From NCBI GenBank assembly GCA_023251455.1, contig JAHEYT010000023.1:124001-188000 (forward strand): a stretch of DNA of 64,000 nt. The letters are read 5' to 3'. The stretch comes from Bacteroidota bacterium. Lineage in GTDB: Bacteria > Bacteroidota > Bacteroidia > Bacteroidales > Prolixibacteraceae. Numbering within the stretch: position 1 is the stretch's first letter; every line of letters begins with the position of its first letter. The position numbers were made by a program, and so were the translations under genes. The notes under the pieces are model-generated. The model worked only from the letters and a program-made list of their open reading frames with translations. It had not been told where the DNA came from and ran no database searches. Below, piece by piece: positions 26,078 through 34,764 of this stretch.

Positions 26078-26530
26078 ATGGAAAAGAAAACTGTACAACA
26101 GATCAATGTATTGTGTATCAGCATTGATACCAATTTAAAATCGATGATGGAAGACACTGGTAATCTTCCCAACGAACTCGTAGAAAAAGCGCTTGAGTTA
26201 AACCTGGAAATTGCCGGTCCGCAAATTTGGGTTTACGACGCAACCGATGGACACCCAGCCACGCCCTTCGAATTAACCATTGCCCTTCCTGTAAATAGAC
26301 CGAATGGGGGCGCCGGAAAATTCAGGTTCGCCGAATTTCCTGAATTTAACTGCATCAGCGAAATTCACAAAGGACCATGGGCAAAACTGGGTGAAACCTA
26401 CCAGAAAATGATGCCTTCTATTTTGCAACCAGGCCAATCCTGCAGGGTTATTTGCCGTGAAGTTTATCATATCTGCGATTTTGAAAATCAGGAAAATTGC
26501 GTAACCGAAATTCAAGTTGAAGTAAAATGA
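26078..26530 (+). CDS. GyrI-like small-molecule-binding protein
   Basis: The 150-residue soluble protein has the layout of GyrI/SOUL-like ligand-binding domains: an opening strand QQINVLCISIDTN, a central PFELTIALPVNRPNG, the typical FNCISEIHKGPWAKLGETYQ, and a closing CVTEIQVEV. Such domains bind hydrophobic small molecules and are found fused to or beside transcriptional regulators. Its stop codon overlaps the start of the DUF3795 gene by 4 bp, so the two are translationally coupled. A WYL-type regulator gene follows. Confidence 0.72.
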   Translation: MEKKTVQQINVLCISIDTNLKSMMEDTGNLPNELVEKALELNLEIAGPQIWVYDATDGHPATPFELTIALPVNRPNGGAGKFRFAEFPEFNCISEIHKGPWAKLGETYQKMMPSILQPGQSCRVICREVYHICDFENQENCVTEIQVEVK

Positions 26531-26877
26531 ATTCCGAAATCAAAAACGATGCTCAACTGATTGCTTATTGCGGCCTGTATTGCGGTGCCTGCGGAAAATA
26601 CCAGAAAGGCAAATGCCCAAGCTGCAAGCAAATTCAGGGGAAACACTGGTGCAACATTCGCACCTGCAACATCGATCAACAGTTTAGTTCGTGTGCCGAT
26701 TGTTCGCTCGAAAAGCCCAATACCTGCCGGAAATTCAACAATCCTATTTCAAAGGTTTTTGCGTTTATTTTTGGTTCGAACCGCGAAAAATGTATCCTGA
26801 CCATCCGCGAAAACGGAGCAGTCTGGTACGCCGCGCACATGGCCGAAACAAAGCAGCAATCGCTGAAAGGCAAGTAA
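26527..26877 (+). CDS. DUF3795-like cysteine-rich protein
   Basis: The 116-residue protein has eleven cysteines in its first 65 residues, beginning with AYCGLYCGACGKYQKGKC and continuing with CPSC, CNIRTC, CADC and NTC. This pattern fits the DUF3795 family and suggests a bound metal or Fe-S site; the actual cofactor is unknown. No signal peptide is present. It starts inside the stop of the GyrI-like gene (ATGA overlap). Its role is unknown to me. Confidence 0.75.
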   Translation: MNSEIKNDAQLIAYCGLYCGACGKYQKGKCPSCKQIQGKHWCNIRTCNIDQQFSSCADCSLEKPNTCRKFNNPISKVFAFIFGSNREKCILTIRENGAVWYAAHMAETKQQSLKGK

Positions 26878-26880
26878 AAA

Positions 26881-26926
26881 GTCACAGTGTTCAGTCGCGG
26901 TTTACAGAAAAACTGAAAACTGTGAC
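26881..26926. repeat. imperfect hairpin between the DUF3795-like and WYL genes
   Basis: Arms 26881-26894 and 26913-26926 pair over 14 bp with one mismatch (arm gtcacagtgttcag). Short ctgaaaact repeats follow. The T run is 15 bp away, so it is a weak candidate for a terminator or an attenuating structure ahead of the regulator gene. Confidence 0.4.
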
Positions 26927-26961
26927 TGAAAACTGAAAACTTTTTCAATTAACTTGGCCAA

Positions 26962-27912
26962 ATGAACCACATTGAACGACTAAACGCCATTTTAATACAC
27001 CTGCAAAGCAAACGAATCGTGAAAGCTTCTGAAATCGCTGAACGATTCGAGATCAGCTTGCGCACGGTTTACCGCGACATCCGGGCTTTAGAAGAATCTG
27101 GCGTTCCGATTGGTGCAGAGGCTGGTGTTGGGTATTTTCTGATGGATAATTACAAATTACCGCCAGTGATGTTTACCAAAGAAGAGGCTTCTGCATTGTT
27201 GTTTGGCGAAAAACTGGTTGAAAAAATGTCGGACGATGGAATGAAGGCTGAGTTTTGCTCGGCCTTGTTCAAGATAAAAGCCATCCTGAATCCGGAGGAA
27301 AAAGACCGGCTTGAAAAATTGTACAGCCAAATATCTGTACTCAATTATACCTCATCGAATGTGAATTTTAACCGCCTTTTTCTAAGTGAAATTCAGCAGG
27401 CATTGGTTTCAAAACAGGTTCTTGAGATCGATTACCAGGCCGGGTACGGCGCTCCCGCAACCAAACGACTGGTTGAACCAATCGGACTTTGTAATTACAG
27501 TCGCCGCTGGCATTTATTTGCCTGGTGCAGGTTACGCAGCGAATATCGCGATTTCAGACTCGACCGTATTCAGGATTTGAGGGTAAGTACCGAAAACTTC
27601 AAGGGAAAACAGCATATTTCGATGGACGACTTTATCCGCCAGATGAACGTCATCAGCGATAAAGCAAATATCTCGCTGGTCATAAAAACTGAGCGGATTA
27701 AGCTCATTGACGAATCAAAATACTGGTACGGCTTTACCGAAGAAGAAAAAATTGACGATCAAACCAGCCGGCTTCGATTTGCCAACAACGAATTGCGAGG
27801 ATTTGCCAACTGGATTCTAAGTTCCGGATCGTATGCAAAAGTTGAAGAACCGATAGAACTAAAAGAAATTCTGAATCAATACCTTTCAGGAATAATAGAG
27901 AATTACCAGTAA
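26962..27912 (+). CDS. YafY-type HTH/WYL-domain transcriptional regulator
   Basis: The 316-residue DNA-binding regulator opens with an HTH_11-type winged helix (IERLNAILIHLQSKRIVKAS, then AERFEISLRTVYRDIRALEE). A WYL domain at about residues 135-215 follows (EIDYQAGYG, RLVEPIGLCNYSRRWHLFAW, YRDFRLDRI). WYL domains sense ligands, often nucleic acids or small molecules, and control stress or defence genes. The C-terminal extension (LRGFANWILSSGSYAKVEEP) is usual for the family. It follows the GyrI-like and DUF3795 genes in the same direction after 84 bp, so it may regulate them; that is an inference. Confidence 0.92.
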   Translation: MNHIERLNAILIHLQSKRIVKASEIAERFEISLRTVYRDIRALEESGVPIGAEAGVGYFLMDNYKLPPVMFTKEEASALLFGEKLVEKMSDDGMKAEFCSALFKIKAILNPEEKDRLEKLYSQISVLNYTSSNVNFNRLFLSEIQQALVSKQVLEIDYQAGYGAPATKRLVEPIGLCNYSRRWHLFAWCRLRSEYRDFRLDRIQDLRVSTENFKGKQHISMDDFIRQMNVISDKANISLVIKTERIKLIDESKYWYGFTEEEKIDDQTSRLRFANNELRGFANWILSSGSYAKVEEPIELKEILNQYLSGIIENYQ

Positions 27913-27957
27913 AAATTAAGTCAGGGCTCCACTTTGAGTGAAACCCTGACTTGTTTA
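27911..27957. terminator. bidirectional terminator between convergent genes
   Basis: A 9-bp stem (aagtcaggg at 27918-27926 with ccctgactt at 27944-27952) has A-rich sequence upstream and T-rich sequence downstream. It serves the WYL gene on the plus strand and the oxidoreductase gene on the minus strand. Confidence 0.75.
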
Positions 27958-27974
27958 TTTGTGATAATTTGGTT

Positions 27975-29342
27975 CTAAATAATCTCAGGCATCAAATAAG
28001 GTGCACGATACTCGCGAGTAAGCATGTTGTTGGCATCGTCAATGTCGCTGCCAATAAAACGTTCCGCCACCGGATCAAACTCCAGCTGTTTACCAAGGCG
28101 ATACGAAATATTTCCAAGGTGGGCCAGTGATGATGACAAGGCTCCGGTTTGAACAGGACCATTCTGAATACTCATATCGCGCGCACGGATAGCATCAAAC
28201 CAGTTCTGGAAATGCAAATCCAGTTCTCCTTTTTCGGAACGGCTTGGACCTTTCTCACGTTTTTCACCAAGATATGATTCGTAGGTATCGTAGCCTTTCA
28301 CCACCAAATAACCTTTATCTCCATAGAAAATATTGCCCACTCCGGCGCCATCTTCAAGGTTGGTACACCAGTTGCGAACTTCAAACTGAATGATTTTCTT
28401 TTCCTTCGGATAATGGTAAATCGAGGTCTGGATTTCAGGAACTTCCTTGCAATCGTCCCACAGGAATTTGCCACCCATTGAAGTAATGCGTTCAGGCAAA
28501 GAATTTACGCCCAAACCCCACATGCAAAGGTCGGTTTCGTGGATTCCCTGGTTGCCCACATCGCCATTGCCATAATTCCAGTGCCAGTGCCAGTTGTAGT
28601 GAACCAGATTTTTGGTGAAAGGACGCATTGGAGCTGGACCGCACCACAAATCGTAGTCAACCCCTGCCGGGATTTGTGAAATGCCTTTGTTGCCAATATC
28701 CGGACGCCAGCGGTAAACCAGTCCACGCGACATATAAACACGGCCAATCAGTCCTTCTTCGAGATGTTTTACAGCCTCACGAATCGCAACCGAACTTCTG
28801 AGTTGAACTCCGTGCTGCACAATACGGTTGTATTTATAGGCGGCTTCAATTATTTTCCTTCCTTCTGAAATATTGTGTGTTGCTGGCTTCTCAACATACA
28901 CATCTTTTCCGGCCTGACAAGCCCAAACGGTTTGAAGTGCATGCCAGTGATTTGGCGTTGCCAAGGTTATCGCATCAATTGTTTTATCGTCAAAAACCTT
29001 ACGGAAATCTTGCTCAATGGCTATTTTTCGTCCGTATTTCTTTTCGAATTCAGCAGCACGTTCCTGAAGTATATTCAAATCCGGATCACTCAAACAAACC
29101 AATTCCACATTGGCTTTTTCAGCTAATCCCATAATGACTTCGATGTGCGTTTTACCTCTGCCGTTAATTCCCAGCACTGCTACACGAAGACGATCGTTGG
29201 CGCCCTTTGCTGTTGCCGGAATGATGGTTGGTTTTTTAACCGGATCTTTTGCAAATGCAGCTGGAGTTACAGCAGCCAGAACAGCTCCGGTTGCAGCAGT
29301 CCTCAAAAAATTCCTTCTTGAGTTTTTTCCTTCTTTTTCCAT
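27975..29342 (-). CDS. Tat-exported Gfo/Idh/MocA-family oxidoreductase
   Basis: The 455-residue NAD(P)-dependent oxidoreductase has a twin-arginine signal (NSRRNFLRTAATGAVLAA), so it should fold with cofactor and move to the periplasm. The Rossmann fold begins RVAVLGINGRGKTHIE; EKPATHN is the family's catalytic EKP motif; the C-terminal half contains NYGNGDVGNQGIHETDL. Bacteroidota encode many such exported relatives with roles in sugar conversion. It lies 22 bp downstream of a PmoA-like gene and is probably co-transcribed with it. The substrate is unknown. Confidence 0.92.
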   Translation of the reverse strand: MEKEGKNSRRNFLRTAATGAVLAAVTPAAFAKDPVKKPTIIPATAKGANDRLRVAVLGINGRGKTHIEVIMGLAEKANVELVCLSDPDLNILQERAAEFEKKYGRKIAIEQDFRKVFDDKTIDAITLATPNHWHALQTVWACQAGKDVYVEKPATHNISEGRKIIEAAYKYNRIVQHGVQLRSSVAIREAVKHLEEGLIGRVYMSRGLVYRWRPDIGNKGISQIPAGVDYDLWCGPAPMRPFTKNLVHYNWHWHWNYGNGDVGNQGIHETDLCMWGLGVNSLPERITSMGGKFLWDDCKEVPEIQTSIYHYPKEKKIIQFEVRNWCTNLEDGAGVGNIFYGDKGYLVVKGYDTYESYLGEKREKGPSRSEKGELDLHFQNWFDAIRARDMSIQNGPVQTGALSSSLAHLGNISYRLGKQLEFDPVAERFIGSDIDDANNMLTREYRAPYLMPEII

Positions 29343-29364
29343 GGATAGTAAAAGTTTATGTTAG

Positions 29365-30384
29365 TTATTTAAAATTCTTCGAAAGTTTGTTCAGTGTAGC
29401 ATCGCTTAGTTCGCCTCCAATTACAATTTTGTGTTTAAAGGTAATGCTCTCACCTGGTTTAAGCACAATTTTTACTTCAGCAGCATTTTTATCGAAAACC
29501 CTTCCTCCCAGGTTGTTTGTTGCAAAAAGACCATAACCGCGGGCATGCGACCATGCCGGATAATTAGGGTTGGATTTATTGTCGAGAATAGCGATTGTCA
29601 TTGCTTCACCATCTTTAACTCCGCGAAGTGCTACCCACGGACTGCGTTTGCTCCATACATCGCCGCCTTTAATGCCTTCGGCATTGCGGTAAACGCCATT
29701 AACGCCGTCGTTATTCATCACCGGAACTTCAGTTTCAATGCCTTTTGCGTCCAGAAATTTTTCAGGTTTTGTGGCTGGTTCTTCAAAAGTACGATCAACA
29801 CGCAAACCCACCAGTCCTTCTTTATTTTCGGTAAAAGTTACGGGTTGTTTGGCTGTTAATTTGGAAATTCGTTCAATGGTCCGGGTACTTCCATCACCTC
29901 CAAAAATATAGGTAGCTTCTTCGTTCAGAAGTACATTGTCCTTGTGGTCTACCCAGTCGGCATTGGTTACTAATGTTCCTTTTGCCGGATTTTCGCTTAC
30001 TATTTTCCTGAATTTGATGGTTCCGTATTTGGGTTTGTCTTCGGCTTTAATGGCGTACGAATTATTCCAGAAATCGAGACCATTCACATCGCCAAAATTG
30101 AACCAGAGACCAACATGGTGGGGATGGTCAACACGCTCAAATGGCCTTGGGTTCATAGGAAACCCGCGTGTAATGAATTTTCCGGAAGCGCTCATAATCG
30201 GGTAAAGCGATTGTTTTTCCATGTTATCCGGATAAATATAGGCTGTGAAAAGCTTTCCGTTCAGGTAAACTTCTACCTTTTTACCACTCTCGTTGTTCTT
30301 AAATTCAACTTTTTCCTTTTTCGACGCCTGAGTAACTGTAACAGCCAATAACAGTGCAATAGCTGAAATCCAAAATGTCTTCAT
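29365..30384 (-). CDS. exported PmoA-like protein (DUF6807)
   Basis: The 339-residue protein has a signal peptide (FWISAIALLLAVTVTQA) and beta-rich sequence. The blocks FITRGFPMNPRPFERVDHPH and HHVGLWFNFGDVNGLDFW, and later PWVALRGVKDGEAMTIAILD, are characteristic of the PmoA/DUF6807 group, a beta-sandwich family often found beside Gfo/Idh/MocA oxidoreductases in sugar-degradation loci. That is the arrangement here. Enzymatic activity is not established. It should act in the periplasm. Confidence 0.82.
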   Translation of the reverse strand: MKTFWISAIALLLAVTVTQASKKEKVEFKNNESGKKVEVYLNGKLFTAYIYPDNMEKQSLYPIMSASGKFITRGFPMNPRPFERVDHPHHVGLWFNFGDVNGLDFWNNSYAIKAEDKPKYGTIKFRKIVSENPAKGTLVTNADWVDHKDNVLLNEEATYIFGGDGSTRTIERISKLTAKQPVTFTENKEGLVGLRVDRTFEEPATKPEKFLDAKGIETEVPVMNNDGVNGVYRNAEGIKGGDVWSKRSPWVALRGVKDGEAMTIAILDNKSNPNYPAWSHARGYGLFATNNLGGRVFDKNAAEVKIVLKPGESITFKHKIVIGGELSDATLNKLSKNFK

Positions 30385-30519
30385 TGCTTTATTTTTAGTA
30401 GTTAGAATCTATTTCGACTCAATGTAAGGACGGATTTCTAAAATTAAAAAAAATTTAAACTTTATTGCGTAATATTGGCGTAAAGAAAATATTTAACGGC
30501 ACTCATTCAGAACGATTTA

Positions 30520-31692
30520 ATGACCGATCACCGGAAGATATCACAAACACTGGAGAAGTTACTGAATAGCAAAACATTCTCGAAACCGGGCGTGTACCGC
30601 GACTTGCTAAACTACCTGGTAAATTGTTCGCTGAAGGGTGAAATACCGAAAGAGCAGCAAATCGCCTTCGATGTTTTTGGGAAGAAATCCGACCAGGAAA
30701 AAGAGCTAAACGTTCGGGTTTATATACTGAACCTCCGGAATAAACTGAAAGAATACTACCAAAATGAAGGGAAGGATGATACGGTTATTCTTCAAATACC
30801 CAAAGGAAAGTATCAGGTTGAATTCAAATTTTTAAACTACAAATCATTCAAGCGGTCGCTCGAAAAGTATAGCTTGGTGCTGTTTATTTCAGGATTTCTG
30901 CTGATTATTATTTCGTTTATCTTAATCCTGAATACAGACAAATTCCGCCAGCCGAAACAAGCCATCTGGAAAGGATTTCTGAAGCCCGATTACCCGGTCC
31001 TGATTGTTTTAGGCGATCATTATTTCTTTACCGATTCCATTGCTACAGGCCGATTGGGTGCGTCGCGCGATACCCGGATTAATTCGAACGAAGATCTGGA
31101 TGCTTTCCTGAAAACTCACCCAAAACTGATCGACAAGATCAGGAAAAGCAATACAACTTACATTAACAGGCAAGCACCTCTTGGACTATTTAATATCATG
31201 AAAATGCTGGGCGGTGGCGTGGCCAATGTTGAAATGAAATACTCGTCGCAACTGCAATGGGAAGATACCCGAAACAAGCACCTGATTTTTATCGGATCGG
31301 TGAAAACACTGCAATTTCTGAAACCGACACTTGAGCGGGTCGGGCTGAAATACAACCTGGAACATTCGTCTTTCACTTACCAAACAGCCGACAGCACGCT
31401 GTTTTTCGACAACCGCTCTGAAAATTACCTGAACCACGAATATGCCAGCCTGATCCATTTCTGCGCAAAAGATGGCCGAAAGGTATTGTTCCTGCTTTCG
31501 GATGCCGATGTGGGCAACATCGCGGCCATGAAGTACTTAACCGATAAGCAGAATTCAGATTTTCAGGAGAAAGAAAACGAGCAAAATTACAAAGCCGTTT
31601 TCGAGGTGAAAGGACAAGACCTGACCGATTTTAAAGTTGACCTGATACGGACTGACCCGATTAAAGAAAATATCTCAGAAATATGGCCCTGA
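30520..31692 (+). CDS. membrane-anchored protein with N-terminal winged-helix-like domain
   Basis: The 390-residue product begins with a cytoplasmic domain of about 105 residues. Its features RDLLNYLVNCSLKGEIPKE, NVRVYILNLRNKLKEYY and VILQIPKGKYQVEF resemble the winged-helix output domain seen at the N-terminus of CadC-like and adenylate-cyclase-associated proteins. One membrane span follows (LVLFISGFLLIIISFILIL). The outer domain of about 250 residues, with YPVLIVLGDHYFFTDS, resembles no family I know. It is divergent from the PmoA/oxidoreductase operon, so it might sense an envelope signal and control those genes, which is an inference. Confidence 0.65.
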   Translation: MTDHRKISQTLEKLLNSKTFSKPGVYRDLLNYLVNCSLKGEIPKEQQIAFDVFGKKSDQEKELNVRVYILNLRNKLKEYYQNEGKDDTVILQIPKGKYQVEFKFLNYKSFKRSLEKYSLVLFISGFLLIIISFILILNTDKFRQPKQAIWKGFLKPDYPVLIVLGDHYFFTDSIATGRLGASRDTRINSNEDLDAFLKTHPKLIDKIRKSNTTYINRQAPLGLFNIMKMLGGGVANVEMKYSSQLQWEDTRNKHLIFIGSVKTLQFLKPTLERVGLKYNLEHSSFTYQTADSTLFFDNRSENYLNHEYASLIHFCAKDGRKVLFLLSDADVGNIAAMKYLTDKQNSDFQEKENEQNYKAVFEVKGQDLTDFKVDLIRTDPIKENISEIWP

Positions 31693-31705
31693 CCAAGGCA
31701 AAACA

Positions 31706-31749
31706 AAAAAGGCAAAAGTGAAAACGAGATCGTCCACTTTTGCCTTTTT
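31706..31749. terminator. bidirectional terminator between convergent genes
   Basis: A perfect 15-bp stem (31706-31720 with 31735-31749, arm aaaaaggcaaaagtg) and 14-nt loop. The A and T tracts at the ends allow use from both strands. Confidence 0.92.
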
Positions 31750-31770
31750 ACTTTATCCTTTTATCTTGAT

Positions 31771-32481
31771 TCACAACGGAATTTCCATCACCAAAACTTT
31801 CGATTTCTGATTCGTTTTCATGTCAATTCCTGATTCGATTTGCTCGATGCACAAACCGTCGCGCTGATTCAGGGTTTCCGATCCAACCACAAGTTCTCCG
31901 GAAATCAGGAACACATAAACAGCACTGTCGGCTTTCTTCAGCTGATAACTGATTTTTGTATCCGCATCAAAATTTCCCAGCGAAAACCAGGCCTGCTGAT
32001 GTATCCAAAGCGTATTATCGGCTCCGTCGGGCGATACCACCAAGCGCCATTTTCCGTTCATTTCTTCCTCCTGAAATTTGGCCTGACCGTATCTTGGCTC
32101 CACATTTTTCTTATCAGGGAAAACCCAGATTTGCAACAAACTGACTTCATTGGCCTGCGAATGGTTAAATTCCGAATGCTGAATGCCTGTTCCGGCCGAC
32201 ATTACCTGTACTTCGCCGGGTGTAATTACCGATCCGTTTCCCATGCTGTCCTTGTGCTCGAGCTCACCGTCCAACACGATGGTAATGATCTCCATGTTGT
32301 CGTGCGGGTGAGTTCCGAAACCCATTCCGGCCTGAACGGTATCGTCATTAAGCACACGCAGAGCGCCAAAATGCATCCGGTCGGGATTGTAATAACTGGC
32401 AAAACTAAAGGAGTGCCATGTATTCAACCATCCGTGATCTGCATGTCCTCTGCATCCTGCCCTGTGTACTGTAAGTTTCAT
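31771..32481 (-). CDS. pirin-family bicupin (YhhW-like quercetinase)
   Basis: The 236-residue cytosolic protein carries the pirin signature: the N-terminal cupin with GFGTHPHDNMEIITIVLDGE and the metal-ligand stretch GTGIQHSEFN, followed by a shorter C-terminal cupin. Members bind iron or another divalent metal, and some, such as E. coli YhhW, degrade quercetin. H and E residues for metal binding are present (HPH, E, H). It sits alone among stress-type genes. Physiological substrate unknown. Confidence 0.92.
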   Translation of the reverse strand: MKLTVHRAGCRGHADHGWLNTWHSFSFASYYNPDRMHFGALRVLNDDTVQAGMGFGTHPHDNMEIITIVLDGELEHKDSMGNGSVITPGEVQVMSAGTGIQHSEFNHSQANEVSLLQIWVFPDKKNVEPRYGQAKFQEEEMNGKWRLVVSPDGADNTLWIHQQAWFSLGNFDADTKISYQLKKADSAVYVFLISGELVVGSETLNQRDGLCIEQIESGIDMKTNQKSKVLVMEIPL

Positions 32482-32511
32482 CTGTTTTCTGTTTTAATTT
32501 CATGATTTTGA

Positions 32512-32566
32512 AGTGCCTGAAATTCGAAGTGCCTAAAGTGCCGCCAACGGGTCAACTTCAGGCACT
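32512..32566 (-). terminator. possible terminator with AAGTGCC repeats after yceI
   Basis: A 10-bp stem (agtgcctgaa at 32512-32521 with its complement at 32557-32566). Inside and beside it the heptamer aagtgcc occurs three times at 9-17 bp spacing. There is no clean T run, so terminator function is uncertain. Confidence 0.35.
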
Positions 32567-32590
32567 CCAAAACTTAGATACTTTATTCAA

Positions 32591-33163
32591 TTACTCGGCA
32601 ACAACCAAGCTGAAATCGAGTGTAAATTCGTCGTATATTGCTTTGTCACCCAAATTATCGAAGAAAGAGTTTGAACCATATTTTACATTGTATTTGCTAC
32701 GGTCGATAGTGATTGTTCCGGTGTAAACCGTGCTTTTTCCATCTTTTGAAGCAACTGCCGTAAAGCTTGTTGGATTGGTAATTCCTTTAATGGTAAGGTT
32801 TCCGGAGAAAGTATTACCTTCAACTTTGGTAATTACAAGGTCGGCAGAAGGATATGTTGCCACACCAAAGAAATCGTCCGATTTCAGATGACCAACCAAT
32901 TTTCCGTTCATTCCGGCATCTTTAACATCTTCCACAACGAGCGACTGCATGTCGATCACAACTTTTCCGCCTGTTACTTTGCCATTGGCAACTTCAAGGC
33001 TACCTTCTTTTACCGAGATACTTCCGGAGTGCTGTCCGGTAACTTTTTTACCCAACCATTTTACTGAACTTTTTGCAACATCAACTTTTTGAGATCCTGC
33101 AAATACGGCTGTTGTAAGCGTAAGGGCTAACACTAATAATCCTAATGATTTAATCGTTTTCAT
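32591..33163 (-). CDS. YceI-family periplasmic lipid-binding protein
   Basis: The 190-residue protein has a signal peptide (SLGLLVLALTLTTAVFAG). The YceI lipocalin-like barrel follows: VDVAKSSVKWLGKKVTGQHS near the start, then LVGHLKSDDFFGVATYPSAD and LTIKGITNPTSFTAV, which are strongly conserved in the family. YceI proteins bind polyprenoid or other isoprenoid lipids in the periplasm. An exact -7 box lies about 100 bp upstream, so it has its own promoter. Confidence 0.94.
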   Translation of the reverse strand: MKTIKSLGLLVLALTLTTAVFAGSQKVDVAKSSVKWLGKKVTGQHSGSISVKEGSLEVANGKVTGGKVVIDMQSLVVEDVKDAGMNGKLVGHLKSDDFFGVATYPSADLVITKVEGNTFSGNLTIKGITNPTSFTAVASKDGKSTVYTGTITIDRSKYNVKYGSNSFFDNLGDKAIYDEFTLDFSLVVAE

Positions 33164-33268
33164 AATTTTTAATTTTAATTGATAAATGATTTTTTCTGTT
33201 TCTAGTAACTTACCCCAATAGATTTTTACTTTATAACTGATTAATTTTTAATTGTTTTAATACAGTTA

Positions 33269-33276
33269 CAAATATA
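33269..33276 (-). promoter_or_regulatory. -7 promoter box of yceI
   Basis: TATATTTG on the minus strand matches TAnnTTTG exactly and predicts a leader of about 100 nt. Confidence 0.5.
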
Positions 33277-33315
33277 TGGTGAAGAAACAGCGTGAAAAAT
33301 GGACTAAAAAAGGAT

Positions 33316-34191
33316 TTAATGGTATTTTTTTCGGCTATTATCCCGAAACTCCTTCAAAGTAGTACCAGTGTACTTCTTAAAAAAGCGGCTGAAGTAAGCA
33401 GGATCATCAAAACCCAGCTCATAGGCAATCTCTTTTCCCGACATTTTGCTTGAATAAAGCAGCTTCTTGGTTTCGTCGATAACCCGGTTACGAATTAGTT
33501 CTCCGGCAGTAATTCCTGTGGTGCGTTTGGTGAGTTCGTTCAGGCACGAAGGATTCATGTTGAGCATTTCAGCGTATGGCGAAACATTCTTCTCTTTGGT
33601 GAAATTCTCTTCTATCAGCTGCTTAAACTTAATAATAGTGGTATCGGGTGTTGTTTCGGGTGCCTCTTTTGGTATCTGATTTTGTTGGTCGAAAATTCGC
33701 CGCGATTCAAGCAAAAACAGGTGCAGCAGGTTCAAAACTATATCCTGACTGTAGTCATCGGAGCTTTGAAGCTCATCAAAAATCAGCCCGGTGATGTTAT
33801 TCAGTTTTTCGCGCTTTTCAGGAGCGACCGTTATCAGGCTCTTAAAGTCAGAATTATTGAAAAGGCGATATTCCTTTAACGGAACATGGTTTTTGCGGTT
33901 ATACTGAATAAAATCCTCATTAAATAGAATGTATGTGCCACTAACCGATTTATCGATGTACATCCGGTGCTTCAGGCCTGGGGGAACAAATAGTATGGTG
34001 TCGGCTTTAAGGCTGTATTCAACGAATTCGGTAGCGTGAATGGCTTCACCCGATTCGACCCAAAAAATGGAATAAAAATCGTGCAAATGAGGCATGAGGT
34101 TATGCTCTATTTCCTCCTTGTCAAAATCACGGATCTTCCGAATGGTAAAGATCTTTTCGTTTTCTTCGTCAAATAAGCGGGAGTTCTTCAT
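33316..34191 (-). CDS. AraC-family transcriptional regulator
   Basis: The 291-residue regulator has an N-terminal cupin-like sensor (HNLMPHLHDFYSIFWVESGE, DTILFVPPGLKHRMY). The C-terminal double helix-turn-helix spans about residues 190-285 (MNPSCLNELTKRTTGITAGE, KEIAYELGFDDPAYFSRFFK, KYTGTTLKEFR). It lies 7 bp downstream of the OsmC-family gene and is probably co-transcribed with it. The ligand is unknown. Confidence 0.95.
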   Translation of the reverse strand: MKNSRLFDEENEKIFTIRKIRDFDKEEIEHNLMPHLHDFYSIFWVESGEAIHATEFVEYSLKADTILFVPPGLKHRMYIDKSVSGTYILFNEDFIQYNRKNHVPLKEYRLFNNSDFKSLITVAPEKREKLNNITGLIFDELQSSDDYSQDIVLNLLHLFLLESRRIFDQQNQIPKEAPETTPDTTIIKFKQLIEENFTKEKNVSPYAEMLNMNPSCLNELTKRTTGITAGELIRNRVIDETKKLLYSSKMSGKEIAYELGFDDPAYFSRFFKKYTGTTLKEFRDNSRKKYH

Positions 34192-34198
34192 ACGTTAA

Positions 34199-34615
34199 TT
34201 ATTCAACCACACGGATTTCCATTGATAAATCCATGGCCAGACGATAGGAGGCTGAAACGCCACAATATTTTTCTTCTGAAAGTTTTACCGCCTTTTCGAG
34301 TTTATCCATTGGCAAATCTTTCCCTTTAAACTGATAGATCACTTTCATTTTGTTGTACCTGATCGGATGTTCTTCAGTTAAATCGCCTTCAACAATTACA
34401 TTGAAAGCTTCAGGCACAATCTGCATTTTTTTCAGGATCATAATTACATCAATTCCAGTGCATCCGGCCAGCGCAGTTAGCATCAACTTTTTAGGTCGAG
34501 GTCCCAGGTTATCGCCCCCACCCTCTTTCGATGCATCAATAACGACACGATGACCATCCATATCACATTCAAAAGCTAAATTTTGTTTCCACGCTAAGTC
34601 AAGTACATGTTTCAT
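34199..34615 (-). CDS. OsmC/Ohr-family protein
   Basis: A small cytosolic protein of the OsmC fold, a group of thiol-dependent peroxidases acting on organic peroxides. I prefer the ATG at 34615 (MKHVLDLAWKQNLAFECDM) over the in-frame ATG at 34639, since alignment-like features begin there. The family motif with the first catalytic cysteine is seen (TALAGCTGIDVIMIL), and the second in EEKYCGVSASY. Partner of the downstream AraC regulator gene and divergent from a Crp/Fnr regulator, which fits a stress-response setting. Confidence 0.9.
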   Translation of the reverse strand: MKHVLDLAWKQNLAFECDMDGHRVVIDASKEGGGDNLGPRPKKLMLTALAGCTGIDVIMILKKMQIVPEAFNVIVEGDLTEEHPIRYNKMKVIYQFKGKDLPMDKLEKAVKLSEEKYCGVSASYRLAMDLSMEIRVVE

Positions 34616-34764
34616 ATCAAATTCCCTCAAATATTGCAAATCGAATAATAGTTCTAAATTTACGTTTAATTTTTATGGCATATATAGCCTAAAATTTTTT
34701 AACGAAAACAACTTATATTTAGTCTTTATTGTTGTTTAATTCATTAACAAAACAAAACAACTCG

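Noticed and set aside
26911..26942. Short ctgaaaact repeats as a repeat array or CRISPR remnant
   Set aside because: Only three partial units with no spacer structure.
31840..32505. 221-codon plus-strand frame opposite the pirin gene
   Set aside because: Antisense shadow of a gene with a clear pirin signature.
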